Shown piece by piece: positions 53,415-63,152 of a DNA stretch of 64,000 nucleotides. Within the stretch, counting starts at the first letter, position 1; every line of letters starts with the position of its first letter. This stretch comes from Microlunatus sp. Gsoil 973 (GTDB lineage: Bacteria > Actinomycetota > Actinomycetes > Propionibacteriales > Propionibacteriaceae), in assembly GCF_009707365.1 (NCBI RefSeq), contig NZ_CP046122.1:1364001-1428000 (forward strand), given 5' to 3'. The notes under the pieces are model-generated. The model was not told where the DNA came from. It saw nothing but the letters and a program-made list of their open reading frames with translations, and searched no databases. The translations under genes were made by a program, and so were the position numbers.

Positions 53415-54866
53415 TTGACCTCGTTCACTCAGTTGGGCGTGCCCGCGCGCCTGGCCACCGTTCTCACCGACCTCGGATTCCAATCGGCTACCGCCATCCA
53501 AGAGGCCGCACTTCCCGACGCCCTGGCAGGGAGGGACGTTCTCGGCCGAGGCCGTACTGGCTCGGGCAAGACACTGGCCTTCCTGTTACCCCTGGTCGCT
53601 CGTCTGGCTGGTAAGCCTGGTGCCCGTCGCGGTGCTCCTCGGGCCCTGATCCTGGCGCCGACCCGTGAACTCGTCGCACAAATCGACACCGCGCTGCAGC
53701 CACTAGCGCGAGCAGCCAAGCTCACCTCGCAGACCGTGTTCGGCGGCGTCGGTCAAACCAGCCAGGTAGCAGCGATCCGTCGCGGCACCGACATCATCGT
53801 GGCCTGCCCTGGCCGCCTGGAGGACCTGATCGATCAGGGCCACTGCTCCCTGACTGCGATCGAGATCACCGTGCTCGACGAAGCCGATCACATGGCCGAT
53901 CTCGGATTCCTTCCGGCCGTCCAGCGGCTGCTCACCCAGACTCCGGCCAGCAGCCAGCGGATGCTGTTCTCGGCGACTCTCGACCAGGCCGTCGATCGCC
54001 TGGTCCGGCGATTCCTCACCAACCCGCAGATCCACCAGGCCGACTCCGCGCAGTCCCCCGTGAACACGATGGCCCACCACGTCTTGCATCTGGCACGAGA
54101 GAACCGGCTGCCGGTGCTGATCAACCTGACCAGCGCGCCCGGGCGGACGGTGGTCTTCACCCGCACGAAGTACGGAGCCAAGGCGCTCGCCCGGCAGCTC
54201 AATCGGGGCGGCGTTCCTGCGGCGGAACTTCACGGCAATCTCAGCCAGAATGCTCGGATCCGCAACCTGGACGCGTTCCACTCCGGACAGGCCATGACGT
54301 TGGTGGCCACCGACATCGCTGCCCGTGGCATCCACGTCGATGACGTCGCGCTGGTCATCCATGCCGATCCACCGGTCGAGCACAAGGCCTACCTGCACCG
54401 ATCCGGCCGCACCGCCCGCGCAGGCAAATCGGGCACCGTCGTCACGCTGGCCACTCCAGACCAGATGCAACAGGTCAACCAGCTGACCCGAGCCGCCGGT
54501 ATCAAACCGACGACAACCAAGATCACGTCCACCGACGACGCAATACTCACCGACCTCGCCCCAGGCATTCGGACTCTCACCGGGCACAGCCAGGAGCCGC
54601 GAGACAACCGGACCGCGCCGACCCAAAGTCAGCGACCCGGCGCGGAACGTCGGACCCGTGGCGCCGATGGCAACCGGCGCGGACCGCGTCGGCGCCGCGG
54701 TTCCGGCAGCAACAAGAGCGGGTCCGGAACGGGTAGCACGACACGCACCGAAGGACGGAAGGCCAGCAGACCGGCTGGTTCGTCCCGGCGACAGGGTCCA
54801 GCACCGTCGCCGACCTCCTCATCGAGATCGCATAGCGCCGCCGCCTTCAGCGCGAAACACCGCTGA
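53415..54866 (+). CDS. DEAD-box RNA helicase
   Basis: A 483-residue helicase with motif Q/I (AIQEAALPDALAGRDVLG, GRTGSGKT), Ia (PTRELVAQ), II (DEAD at VLDEADHMAD), III (SAT), IV-VI (VATDIAARGIHVDD, HRSGRTARAG) and a basic, Gly/Ser-rich disordered tail from about residue 395. It unwinds structured RNA in ribosome assembly or cold response. TTG 53415 gives the family N-terminus TSFTQLGVPARL; TTG 53403 is an alternative and the frame is open farther back without support. Confidence 0.92.
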   Translation: MTSFTQLGVPARLATVLTDLGFQSATAIQEAALPDALAGRDVLGRGRTGSGKTLAFLLPLVARLAGKPGARRGAPRALILAPTRELVAQIDTALQPLARAAKLTSQTVFGGVGQTSQVAAIRRGTDIIVACPGRLEDLIDQGHCSLTAIEITVLDEADHMADLGFLPAVQRLLTQTPASSQRMLFSATLDQAVDRLVRRFLTNPQIHQADSAQSPVNTMAHHVLHLARENRLPVLINLTSAPGRTVVFTRTKYGAKALARQLNRGGVPAAELHGNLSQNARIRNLDAFHSGQAMTLVATDIAARGIHVDDVALVIHADPPVEHKAYLHRSGRTARAGKSGTVVTLATPDQMQQVNQLTRAAGIKPTTTKITSTDDAILTDLAPGIRTLTGHSQEPRDNRTAPTQSQRPGAERRTRGADGNRRGPRRRRGSGSNKSGSGTGSTTRTEGRKASRPAGSSRRQGPAPSPTSSSRSHSAAAFSAKHR

Positions 54867-54947
54867 CCCGCTCACGACGCGTGTCTGGATGGGGAACCCG
54901 TGAGGCAACGCTTATCCGGCGCGGCCGCGACAAGTCATGATCGTCCG

Positions 54948-55553
54948 GTGAACCTACTCGAACTGGCTGACTGGAGACGGCGTGTCGCCGAGTTGTATTC
55001 CCGCGCCCGGGCCGAGGCCGACCCGGCCCAGGGCCACGCAGTGTGGCGCGCGGGCCGTGACGAGCTGTTCCGGCACCATCCGCAGTCGCCGCTGCCGGCA
55101 GACCACCCGCTGCGCGGCACCGGTCTGCCGTACCTGCCGTACGACCCGGCGCTGCGTTTCGAGCTGCCCGTGCTGCCTGCCGAGCCCCAGCGCCTCGGGC
55201 TCGGCACCGGAGCCGATGGAACGACGACGCTGGATCGCGTGGGACGCGTCGAGGTCCCCGGAATCGGGTCGCTGGACGTATGGTGGCTCGCACAGTACGG
55301 CGGCGGCTTGTTCGTGCCGCTGAGGGATGGAACCTCCGGCACGCAAACGTACGGCGGCGGTCGCTACCTTCTGGACACCGCCAAGGGAGCAGACCTCGGT
55401 GGAACCGCCGAAGTGCTTGTGATTGACCTCAACTTCGCCTACCACCCGTCCTGCCGGTATGACCCAACATGGGTATGCCCGCTCGCCCCGCCGGGAAACC
55501 AGGTCGCCGCCGGCGTACCCGCGGGTGAGGTGCTCACCGCCGACCCTCGTTGA
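54948..55553 (+). CDS. DUF1684 protein
   Basis: A 201-residue protein with the DUF1684 pattern: WRRRVAELYSRARAE, then WRAGRDELFRHHPQSPL, TYGGGRYLLDTAKGAD and the C-terminal LDLNFAYHPSCRYDPTW-like segment (here VIDLNFAYHPSCRYDPTWVC). Function unknown. GTG 54948 chosen because the family starts with the WRRRV helix. Confidence 0.87.
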   Translation: MNLLELADWRRRVAELYSRARAEADPAQGHAVWRAGRDELFRHHPQSPLPADHPLRGTGLPYLPYDPALRFELPVLPAEPQRLGLGTGADGTTTLDRVGRVEVPGIGSLDVWWLAQYGGGLFVPLRDGTSGTQTYGGGRYLLDTAKGADLGGTAEVLVIDLNFAYHPSCRYDPTWVCPLAPPGNQVAAGVPAGEVLTADPR

Positions 55554-55699
55554 CGTCGTTGCCGATGACCGACGAAGCCCCCGGATCAGGCCGCAGGTCC
55601 GCCGGCCGGTCACCGAGGAGGGGCGGCACGCCGCCGGTCGTCCGCAGGCGTGGATATCGTCACCGCCGTGCCAAGGCTTGTGGTGAAGCTACTTCTTGA

Positions 55700-55918
55700 G
55701 AAGCCTACGAAGAGACGGGCCTGTCTCGGCTTCCGCCGAGTCGGCATGTCTGGCGACGCGATCACATCTACCAATTCAACGGTCGAATCATCCCGGTGCA
55801 CGAAGAGTGGCTGCTACACAGGATCCGGAACTTTCAGCCAGCACCAACCGAACTCACCGACGAGGAAGCCGTCGTCGGCGCAGGCCGGCACAGTGGTTGC
55901 TACTCGCGGGTAACATAG
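55700..55918 (+). pseudogene. 3' fragment of a NUDIX hydrolase
   Basis: The frame reads EAYEETGLS, the second half of a Nudix box (REUxEExGU), then RRDHIYQFNGRIIPVHEEWLL and NFQPAPTELTDEEAVVGAG before TAG 55916. An in-frame TGA lies just upstream at 55697-55699 and the first half of the box is not found, so this is a 5'-truncated remnant. Confidence 0.7.
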
Positions 55919-55944
55919 CGTTTTCAGGCGTGACGGGAGGACAT

Positions 55945-56661
55945 ATGGACACTGTTCCAGCGCAGGGCACCGGCGTCGAGGATGTGCTGAGCGACGCCGA
56001 GACCGTGGCCCACGCCGTCGTCGGTCAGGTCAAACCCAGATTCCGGGGATGGCTTCACGCGGGCATCACCCCGTTCGCGCTCGCGGCCGGGATAGTGCTG
56101 ATCTTGCGGGCTCCGACCGCTCCGGGGCGGCTGGGCGGAGCCGCGTTCCTGGCGGCGTCACTGATGCTGTTCGGCACCAGTGGGCTGTAGCACCGGTTCT
56201 CCTGGGGTGAGCGAGCGGAAGCAGTCCTGCGCCGGATGGATCACGCGAACATCTATCTGTTCATCGCTGCGACCTACACACCGATCGCCCTGCTGCTGCT
56301 TGATGGCGCGAACCGGATCGTGCTGCTGGCCATAGTCTGGGGCGCTGCTGTGGTTGGTGTGCTGTTCCGACTGTTGTGGCTCGGTGCCCCTCGGGTGCTG
56401 TACACCGTGCTCTACGTTGTGGTCGGCTAGGCGGCGGTCGGCTGGCTCGGCCCCCTGGCGCGTACCGGCGGGGCCGCGGTGCTGGTGCTGATCCTCGCCG
56501 GTGGTGTGGCGTACACCATCGGTGCGGTCGTGTACGCGGCCAAGCGACCGGATCCCTCCCCTCGCTGGTTCGGTTTCCACGAGATCTTCCATGCCGGGAC
56601 GGTCGTCGGCTTCGTCTGCCACTACGTCGCGATCTCGCTGGCCACCTACGCCGCCAACTGA
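55945..56661 (+). pseudogene. Hemolysin III/PAQR-family gene with two in-frame TAG codons
   Basis: One frame from ATG 55945 (GGGAGG upstream) to 56661 encodes a seven-helix hemolysin III protein (YHRF-type motif, DHANIYLFIAATYTPI, FHEIFHAGTVVGFVCHYVAI). It is interrupted by TAG at 56188-56190, where the family has Tyr (GTSGL-x-HRFSWG), and by TAG at 56428-56430, where Trp is expected. Reading is otherwise intact at about 238 codons. Two independent nonsense changes suggest a recent pseudogene; suppression cannot be excluded from sequence alone. Confidence 0.85.
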
Positions 56662-57001
56662 GCTCATGGACCGCACGCCGCTGAGGCACCGTTCGGACGA
56701 CTCGGGCCAGGCGCTCGAACGGGCGCGCCGCTCTCAGCAGGTAGGCCGTCACAGCCCCTGGGTCCCAGCCGCCGGTCGCGAAACGCGCCAGTCGAACAGG
56801 GCACTTGCCAGACACACGGAGGAGACAGCGACGCCATCACGGTGCACCGCATACGCGGTCAGCCGGGCTGGGACCGGTTCGGACGCGGCGTTGTCGCCGT
56901 ACACCGAGAACAACAGCGTCGCGACGTCGATGGCTGCCGGTCCCCTTCCGATCGGAAGCTAGCCGAGCATCAGTTGAGAGCAATCCATCGATACGGTCGC
57001 C
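56662..57001. other. Gap without a recognisable gene
   Basis: These 340 nt contain no supported ORF, hairpin with U-tract or motif that I recognise. Confidence 0.35.
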
Positions 57002-57520
57002 TCAATCGATGGTGAACTCAACGGAGCAATTCGCGGCATCATCGTCTTGTCCGTACCAATGAGTGAAGCAGTCCTTCGCCTGAAAGTGCCCGTCTGGTTG
57101 TTGACGCGCGATGAATTCGCCCACGCCGTGCAGCGTGGCCAGTCCGTTCGCGCCGGACCCGGGAATAACCCGCCAGAAGCCGTGCACGACGCCGTCAGTG
57201 GCGGTGGTTCCGTGACAAGTCAGAGAGAACGAGCCCAGGCGGCCGTCGATTACGGCGGTTACGCGCTCAATGCCGACGAAGGTGTTGCTGCCGTCCGGGC
57301 GCAAATGGCGGATATGTTCGGCACGACCGTCGCCGTCGATGCCACCGGTGAAGCGTTCGGTGAGTGTGTCCCGAACGAGGGTGATGCCGCTGGCGTCGGC
57401 GTCGGCGATGATGTGCCGGTCGAAGCTGAGCACATCGACCGTGCTCCAATCCGTCGTCGTGTAGCGCCCGTCAACCACGGAGGTGGCGCGTTCGATGAGA
57501 TTGCTCCACGTAAATGTCAT
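57002..57520 (-). CDS. DUF3224 protein
   Basis: A 172-residue beta-barrel-like protein with the DUF3224 (AttH/allene-oxide-cyclase-like) pattern ERFTGGIDGDGRAEHIRHLRPD, IERVTAVIDGRLGSFSL and a Gly-rich loop. GAGGGGACCC precedes ATG 57520. Function unknown. Confidence 0.82.
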   Translation of the reverse strand: MTFTWSNLIERATSVVDGRYTTTDWSTVDVLSFDRHIIADADASGITLVRDTLTERFTGGIDGDGRAEHIRHLRPDGSNTFVGIERVTAVIDGRLGSFSLTCHGTTATDGVVHGFWRVIPGSGANGLATLHGVGEFIARQQPDGHFQAKDCFTHWYGQDDDAANCSVEFTID

Positions 57521-57908
57521 GGGTCCCCTCGTCCGAAGATCCGTTGCGGTCGACCACTCACCGGGTCGGCGTTGTACACACGGTGGCGACAATCAGGACG
57601 GACTCGTCCCGACAACGGGACATGGGCAAACGTCTTTCTGTAGACGCGTGGTAACCCGTTGCTGTGACATCTGCAGCATCCGAGGGTTGCCGGCGACGGG
57701 ATGGCACCAGTGCCGCAGAGTTCCGATCATCCCGTGATCGACATAGTTCCGCTGCAGGCTCGCCGAAGGCTCGGCGCCTCCGCTGACCCGTCAAGTCCTG
57801 CTCCTCGGCGGAAGGACGGAGACAGTCCGGCAGGGCTACGCTCGATCAAACCTGCTCAACCAGCCCCCACGGTCACGGAGGTACAGATCATCCACTCGGG
57901 CCAGGACC
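57521..57908. other. Gap without a recognisable gene
   Basis: These 388 nt lie between the DUF3224 start and the end of the sulfotransferase gene. No ORF with credible start, codon use or motif; it must contain the DUF3224 promoter. Confidence 0.35.
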
Positions 57909-58541
57909 TCACCGACCCCGACTCGCACGGCGGGCCAGAAAGTCGGCCGTACTGTTCTCATGCGGAAATGGCCGGTCCGGCACCGGAACGCCAAGAGCAG
58001 TGCAGATGGGCTTCCAGCCATCACCAGGCTGCCACTCGATCAGGCGCTCAGGCTCGATCTCGGCGCGTACCTCCGCCAGCCGTCGTTCGTACCCTGCCAT
58101 CACCTCACCCGGATCGTCAGGATCGTTGAACACATCGGTGAACATCACCCGGAACAGCGGCACCATCGGCTCAGCGGCCTCATCCATCGCCAACATCTCA
58201 CGGGTGCGGACCAGGACGGTCGCATCCATGCTGCGGTGCCAGACCTCCGCCCGGCCGCGGTGTGACAGCAACACCGGAGCATCCGGGTAGGCGGCGGCGA
58301 GGTCGCGCCAGCAACATGAGAACGGGGTGTCGACCCCAGCGGCGTAGCCGGCCAGGAAGTCCTCCCACTCCGGAGGATCACCCTTGATCGCGGCCACCCA
58401 CGTTGGGACGTGCTCAGGATGGGCGAAGGCCTCGCTCATGTGATAGGTCGGGGCCCCGAGCAAGTACCGCAAGGCCTCACGCAGGGAGCTAGTCCCGGTT
58501 CGCGGCAGGCCAGCCCCAATCAGTCGGAGGGTCACCGTCAC
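57909..58541 (-). CDS. Sulfotransferase-family protein
   Basis: A 210-residue protein with an N-terminal P-loop-like motif GAGLPRTGTSSLREAL (residues 9-24) and a 3'-phosphate region SHRGRAEVWHRSM. It belongs to the short sulfotransferase-like family found in actinobacteria and fungi, whose acceptors are unknown. GTG start. It is not closely similar to the sulfotransferase at 632-1918. Confidence 0.82.
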   Translation of the reverse strand: MTVTLRLIGAGLPRTGTSSLREALRYLLGAPTYHMSEAFAHPEHVPTWVAAIKGDPPEWEDFLAGYAAGVDTPFSCCWRDLAAAYPDAPVLLSHRGRAEVWHRSMDATVLVRTREMLAMDEAAEPMVPLFRVMFTDVFNDPDDPGEVMAGYERRLAEVRAEIEPERLIEWQPGDGWKPICTALGVPVPDRPFPHENSTADFLARRASRGR

Positions 58542-58836
58542 ACTTTAGGCCGCCGGGACGGTGCTCGGCCCGCCGTGAGTGCCGTCGAGGGCGAGGACGA
58601 TCACCAATAGCCGTCGTCCATCGGGACGACGACTTGCGTCACCGCCCAGCGGCCGATGATGGTCAGCGGTGCTGCTGTTAGGGCTGTGCGGACGAACTGG
58701 TCGGCCATCGGACCTCCGATCGCCATGCCGGCGGCGAAGATGAGACGAGCATGCCCGCTGGCCAGTGGACGCTGCGATGTGTGCTGAGATCGCGGGCATC
58801 ATGCGGGTGACCCTTCCGACCACAACGATATGCGCG
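58542..58836. other. Short gap with a possible gene remnant
   Basis: On the minus strand about 58605-58740 encodes FAAGMAIGGPMADQFVRTAL then TIIGRWAVTQVVVP, ending at TGA. It could be the last 45 residues of a lost membrane or oxidoreductase gene. I cannot name the family. Confidence 0.3.
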
Positions 58837-59433
58837 TCAGGGAAGCGCGCGGGCGGCGATGCTTGCGGCACTGTCGAGTTCTCGTCGGGGAGCGCCGTCA
58901 CGGGCGCGCTGAACGAGTCCGCTGAGCACCGACATCACGTAACCGGCCAGGCCTGTCGCGTCGGTGTCGTCCGGGAGGAGTCCCTTCGTGATGTCGGCTT
59001 CGATCCTGCGCCTGAGACGGTCCATCTTCTCTTTTCGGATGCGTGATGTCGCGGCGCGCACCTCCGGGTCGTCGGTGCCTGCGTCGCCGCTGGTGACCAG
59101 GCAGCCGCGCGGCAGCCCGCGCCGTGTGTACCTCGCCGCCGCCTCGGCGAGGATGCGGCGCATCGCGAGTGCGGCAGTGGGTTCTTCGGTCAGCGCGGTG
59201 CTGATGAACTCGCCGTAGGTGTGTTCGTAGACGTCCAGGGCCTCGTCGAAGAGGGCGCGCTTGCCGCCGAACGCGTTGTAGAGGCTGGGCTGACCGATCC
59301 CAAGTTCCTCGCCGAGGTCGCGCACGCTGGTCGCCTCGTACCCCTTGCGCCAGAACAGCCGGATCGCCCGGTCCAGGGCGACGTCACGGTCGAAGCCGCG
59401 GGGCCGTCCCCGTGTCGTCCCGAGGGTCGTCAT
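58837..59433 (-). CDS. TetR-family regulator
   Basis: A 198-residue TetR with HTH SVRDLGEELGIGQPSLYNAFGGK (residues about 36-57) and C-terminal ligand helices. Divergent from an SDR gene; the two palindromic sites between them are its likely operators. ATG 59433 is used; GTG 59442 is possible. Confidence 0.9.
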   Translation of the reverse strand: MTTLGTTRGRPRGFDRDVALDRAIRLFWRKGYEATSVRDLGEELGIGQPSLYNAFGGKRALFDEALDVYEHTYGEFISTALTEEPTAALAMRRILAEAAARYTRRGLPRGCLVTSGDAGTDDPEVRAATSRIRKEKMDRLRRRIEADITKGLLPDDTDATGLAGYVMSVLSGLVQRARDGAPRRELDSAASIAARALP

Positions 59434-59452
59434 GTCAACCACGCGCCCATAT

Positions 59453-59503
59453 TAGATCGTTCGCTACACAATCTGCTAACGTCGACATACCTAGCAGTCG
59501 CTA
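59453..59503. promoter_or_regulatory. TetR/SDR divergent operators
   Basis: Two related sites, TAGATCGTTCGCTA (59453-59466) and TAGCAGTCGCTA (59492-59503), share TAG-N-CTA symmetry and the direct repeat TCGCTACA. They cover the promoter regions of both the TetR and the SDR gene. Confidence 0.6.
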
Positions 59504-59519
59504 CATAATGAAGGGCGAG

Positions 59520-60272
59520 ATGTCAAGACTCGATGGGAAGACTGCGCTGGTCACGGGGGCAGGGCGCGGGATCGGCCGCGCGATCGCGTTGCGCCTGGCG
59601 GCCGACGGCGCGCGGGTGGCGGTGCACTACGGGTCCAGTGCCGCCGCCGCGCGCGACGTGGTTGAGGCGATCGGGGCGCGGGGCGGTTCCGCGTTCGCGC
59701 TGCATGCGGACCTCGGTGGACCGCGCGGCGCCGACGGGCTGTGGTCGGCGTACGAGCAGCACGCCGACCGGGTCGACATCGTGGTGAACAACGCAGGCAC
59801 CCTCGGGACGCGCGAAGCCTTCGAGGACGTCAGCGTGGAGGGCTTCGACGGCGTGTTCGCACTGAACGCCAGAGCCCCGTTCTTCATCGTCCAGCACGGC
59901 CTCGCCCGGCTCCGCGACGGCGGTCGGATCGTCAACGTGTCGACTTCGTTCACTCACGGTTCCCGCAACCCCGACCTGCTGGCCTACTCGATGTCGAAGG
60001 CCGCACTCGACGCCTTCACTGGCGCGCTGGCGAAGCACCTCGGCCCGCGCGGAATCACCGTGAACGCCGTCGGCCCCGGCGCGACGGCCACGGATATGAA
60101 TGCAGCCAGGCTCGCCACGTCTGAGGGGCGCGATGCGATCGCCGCTCGCTCGCCACTTGGCCGGGTGGCTCAGCCCGAGGACATCGCCGACATCGTGGCC
60201 TTCCTCGCCTCTGATGATGCCCGCTGGATCACCGGGCAATGGATCGACGCCACGGGTGGTGCGCTGCTCTGA
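59520..60272 (+). CDS. Short-chain dehydrogenase/reductase
   Basis: A 250-residue classical SDR: cofactor motif TGAGRGIG (residues 12-19), NNAG near 89, catalytic Ser and YxxxK (YSMSK near 157-161), and a C-terminal GQWIDATGG. Probably NADP-dependent. It is likely the target of the divergent TetR. ATG 59508 is a possible earlier start; AAGGGCGAG lies between. Confidence 0.92.
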   Translation: MSRLDGKTALVTGAGRGIGRAIALRLAADGARVAVHYGSSAAAARDVVEAIGARGGSAFALHADLGGPRGADGLWSAYEQHADRVDIVVNNAGTLGTREAFEDVSVEGFDGVFALNARAPFFIVQHGLARLRDGGRIVNVSTSFTHGSRNPDLLAYSMSKAALDAFTGALAKHLGPRGITVNAVGPGATATDMNAARLATSEGRDAIAARSPLGRVAQPEDIADIVAFLASDDARWITGQWIDATGGALL

Positions 60273-60621
60273 TGCTGCTAGCGATCCGGAGCATCAGGCG
60301 CAGCCTGCGCGGAGGTTTCCCTCAACTGACCTGTGGCTTCAGAACACCAATGCGTCCTTCCCGCCGAGACCTCCCTCGGTGAAGCGCCAGGTGGCGGTCT
60401 CGACGTCCGCGATCGAGAGGACGGGTGACCCGTGGGCTCATGACGCCGCGAGGTTTGCTGTCCGAACCTATCCAGGACCTGCTGGACCGCGAACTGGACC
60501 TGAAGCCGGTACTGGGATGCGTCGCCGGGTCGTGGAACGGGTACGACGATTACGCACACGGGTGGCATCGGACAGCTGTCTCTCCTGGCAAGCGGCCGCC
60601 CGGGCGGGGAGGGTGACTGAG
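60273..60621. other. Gap without a recognisable gene
   Basis: These 349 nt hold short frames only; one on the plus strand (60425-60616) has no recognisable motif. The CsbD promoter must lie here. Confidence 0.35.
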
Positions 60622-60846
60622 ATGTCTGATGAAACTGCGGCTCGCAGGGGCGAGCACAAGGGTGAAGAGGTCCGCGGCAAGGCCAAGGAGGGCTTGGGAA
60701 AGGTTACCGGCGATGACCGTCTGGAGAACCAAGGCCAGACCGATCAGGCTTCGGCACGGGCGAAGCAAGCTGGCGACGACCTGAAGGATGCAGCTGCGAA
60801 GATGAAGGACCGGCTCTCCGGCGACGACGACGAAAAGGATCAGTAG
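60622..60846 (+). CDS. CsbD-family stress protein
   Basis: A 74-residue, Lys/Glu/Ala-rich protein with the CsbD pattern EVRGKAKEGLGKVTGDDRLENQGQ. Helical, hydrophilic and typical of general stress responses. ATG 60622 follows GGGGAGGG. Role unknown. Confidence 0.9.
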   Translation: MSDETAARRGEHKGEEVRGKAKEGLGKVTGDDRLENQGQTDQASARAKQAGDDLKDAAAKMKDRLSGDDDEKDQ

Positions 60847-61142
60847 GCCTGTCGCGCAACCCAGTCGGCCGACGATTGGCCCGGCAAGCTTCGGCGCGTC
60901 GAGATTGAATACGGGTGGGCGTTGCGTGCTTGAGACGTACCCGGGTCAGGGGTGAGACGCCTGGGATCACACCGGTTACTGTCTGTGAGACATCTTGTCG
61001 CCGTGGCGTGCTGGCGGGTCCATTGACCGCTTCTTGGCGATCGGCTTTGGGCACGATACTCGTCTTGATCCGGGTGCCGGGGGGTATTGCGAGGTCGCCT
61101 GCCCTTGGACGTCCCGTCCACGACCTGACGAACAACCGTTGG
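60847..61142. other. Gap without a recognisable gene
   Basis: No supported gene. The minus-strand frame through 60704-61135 is Arg-rich without motif. Confidence 0.35.
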
Positions 61143-61916
61143 TCATCGGGCTGCTGTCAGCAAGTAGGTCGCCGGGAGATGCATTGCGCTCGTTCCGAGG
61201 CCCGGATAGTTCTGCTCGTCGGGGAACTCGCGCAGCGACCGCAGCGCCAGACCCGCACCCAATACAGCAGTCACGACACGGCCGAGATTCCAGATATAGC
61301 TGCGCGGCGTGGTTGCCGGAATGCCGATCTCGCAGATCACCTGGGGAGCCTTGTCTGGATCGGGATAGCCATCCCGCGCGGCGGTGAAGTAGTCACCGCC
61401 AACCCTCAGCGTCCCGTCGGCGCGGCTGGTCAGCACCTCCCATACCGGGTGGTGTTCGCTGATCATCAGCATCCCGCCGGGGGTGAGCCGATGTGCCAAG
61501 GATCGCGCCCAGCTGTCGATGTCAGGCACCCAGCAGATGCCGCCCCAGGAAATGTAGATGATGTCGAAGCCAGTCAAGGACGCGTCCAGGGACATCATGT
61601 CCTGTTCGAGGAACTCGACCCGGACGCCGACTTCGGTTGCCATCGCCTGTGCGGTCGTCAGGTGGCTGGGCGCGATGTCGACAGCGGTGACGTCGGCACC
61701 GAGCTGCGCGAACGTGATCGCCTCATCACCGGTCGAGCAGGCCAGCTGGAGCACCCGGCGGCCGGCCACGTCGCCTACCGCGGCCCGTTCCTCGTCGGTG
61801 AGGGTGCTACCACCCTGGCGGAAGAAGGCGATCGGCTCCCCGAGCCGGTACGGCGCCAGCGTCTCCCAGTACTCCGTATTCTGAGCGGTGATCTTGACCC
61901 ATGGGTTAGCCGTCAT
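61143..61916 (-). CDS. Class I SAM-dependent methyltransferase
   Basis: A 257-residue methyltransferase with motif I VLQLACSTGDEAI (near 55), the acidic residue VTAVDIAP after strand 2, and EFLEQDMMSLDA (motif III region). Substrate unknown: a metabolite is likely from the open architecture. ATG 61916 preferred over 61922. Confidence 0.87.
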   Translation of the reverse strand: MTANPWVKITAQNTEYWETLAPYRLGEPIAFFRQGGSTLTDEERAAVGDVAGRRVLQLACSTGDEAITFAQLGADVTAVDIAPSHLTTAQAMATEVGVRVEFLEQDMMSLDASLTGFDIIYISWGGICWVPDIDSWARSLAHRLTPGGMLMISEHHPVWEVLTSRADGTLRVGGDYFTAARDGYPDPDKAPQVICEIGIPATTPRSYIWNLGRVVTAVLGAGLALRSLREFPDEQNYPGLGTSAMHLPATYLLTAAR

Positions 61917-62121
61917 AGCCAACGAACGTAGGCCCTGGGCTCGTCGTCACGACACTCTTTTCCAGGTCACACGGAATCAGATCGGTCGGACACGAGGTGG
62001 CGGCCGACACTCAGACCTGGACGACCAACGGCCATGCCAACCGACCGGACCCGATCCGCGAGGGCGCAACCCGCTGCTGCTCCACGGTGACCGGCCGATT
62101 GCGGATCCTCCGGCTGGGGGC

Positions 62122-62142
62122 TTGACTCTCACGTAACGTCAG
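62122..62142 (+). promoter_or_regulatory. MerR-type operator next to a -35
   Basis: TTGACT (62122-62127) is followed by CTCACGTAACGTCAG (62128-62142), a near-perfect dyad with one mismatch. The following MerR regulator has a GGAGG Shine-Dalgarno, so this transcript is led, and the dyad fits MerR autoregulation. Confidence 0.5.
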
Positions 62143-62163
62143 GGCCGAGCGTGGAGGCGACAA

Positions 62164-63006
62164 ATGTTGAAGATCGGGGAATTCGCATCGATCGGACGGG
62201 TGACAGTTCGGCTGCTCCGCTACTACGACGAGATCGGCCTACTTACCCCGACGCACGTGGATCCCGGATCGGGCTATCGCTCGTACGAACTGGATCAAGT
62301 GGCCACGCTGAGCCGAATCCTCCAGCTCCGCGACTTCGGGATGAAGCTCGATGTGATCGCCAGGATCATCCACGGGGACGTCGGCGTGGAACAGGAACGG
62401 GAACTGGTGCGGCGGTGCCGGGACGAGTTGACCCAGCAGATCGCCGACAACAGCCGCCGCGTCGACCGGCTCGATGCGTATCTCCGCGGAACCGAAGGAG
62501 CCATCATGAAACCCGACATCGACGCCACGCTGAAGACGATCCCTCCCCGACGCGTCGCCTATCTCACCGATCACGCTGCCGGCTGGGGCGGAGCCAACAT
62601 CGGCCCGGTGATCGGACCACTGTTCGGCAAACTCGCCGACCTCCTCGATTCCGCCGGCATCGGCGATTTCGGTCCGGCCATTGCAATCTACGAGGCAGAC
62701 CAGGCAGGCGACGAGACGACTGTCACGGTGACCGGAGCGTTCGTCGTGGGCGACGGGGTCGACGCCGGCCCGAACTACCAGGTGACGACGCTGCCGGAGA
62801 TCGAGACGGCCGCAGTCACCAACCACCACGGTGCTCCGGACACCATCGACCAGAGCTGGCACACGCTGATGGACTGGACCCGGGCCGAGGGCTATGAGCT
62901 CTCCGGTGTCTGCCGCGAGGTCTATCTATCGCCGCCCGACGTGCCACCGCAGGACTGGGACACCGAGTTGCAGCAGCCGGTCCGCAGGCTCCGCTTGCCG
63001 CACTAG
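62164..63006 (+). CDS. MerR-family regulator with GyrI-like effector domain
   Basis: A 280-residue protein: MerR winged HTH at residues 1-70 (KIGEFASIGRVTVRLLRYYDEIGLL), a coiled linker, then a GyrI/SOUL-like ligand domain from about 120 (PPRRVAYLTDHAAGWGG to the end). This is the BltR/BmrR-type plan for sensing lipophilic drugs. GGAGG lies 5-9 nt before ATG 62164. The target gene is not adjacent on the same strand. Confidence 0.9.
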   Translation: MLKIGEFASIGRVTVRLLRYYDEIGLLTPTHVDPGSGYRSYELDQVATLSRILQLRDFGMKLDVIARIIHGDVGVEQERELVRRCRDELTQQIADNSRRVDRLDAYLRGTEGAIMKPDIDATLKTIPPRRVAYLTDHAAGWGGANIGPVIGPLFGKLADLLDSAGIGDFGPAIAIYEADQAGDETTVTVTGAFVVGDGVDAGPNYQVTTLPEIETAAVTNHHGAPDTIDQSWHTLMDWTRAEGYELSGVCREVYLSPPDVPPQDWDTELQQPVRRLRLPH

Positions 63007-63152
63007 GGATCTTCACCCCACAGAGCTTGTGATTACAGCTGCTGAAAGCAGCAATCAGCCGCCCTCGATTCGCCCGCAAGCTGTGCGGCATCGGGGCCCC
63101 GATCATCCCCTATCGGATGCCCGACGGGCTCCCCGGACGACTCCACCGAGCA

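Noticed and set aside
56188-56430. Pyrrolysine or programmed amber recoding
   Set aside because: No supporting tRNA or enzyme genes seen and expected residues are ordinary Tyr and Trp; nonsense mutation is simpler.
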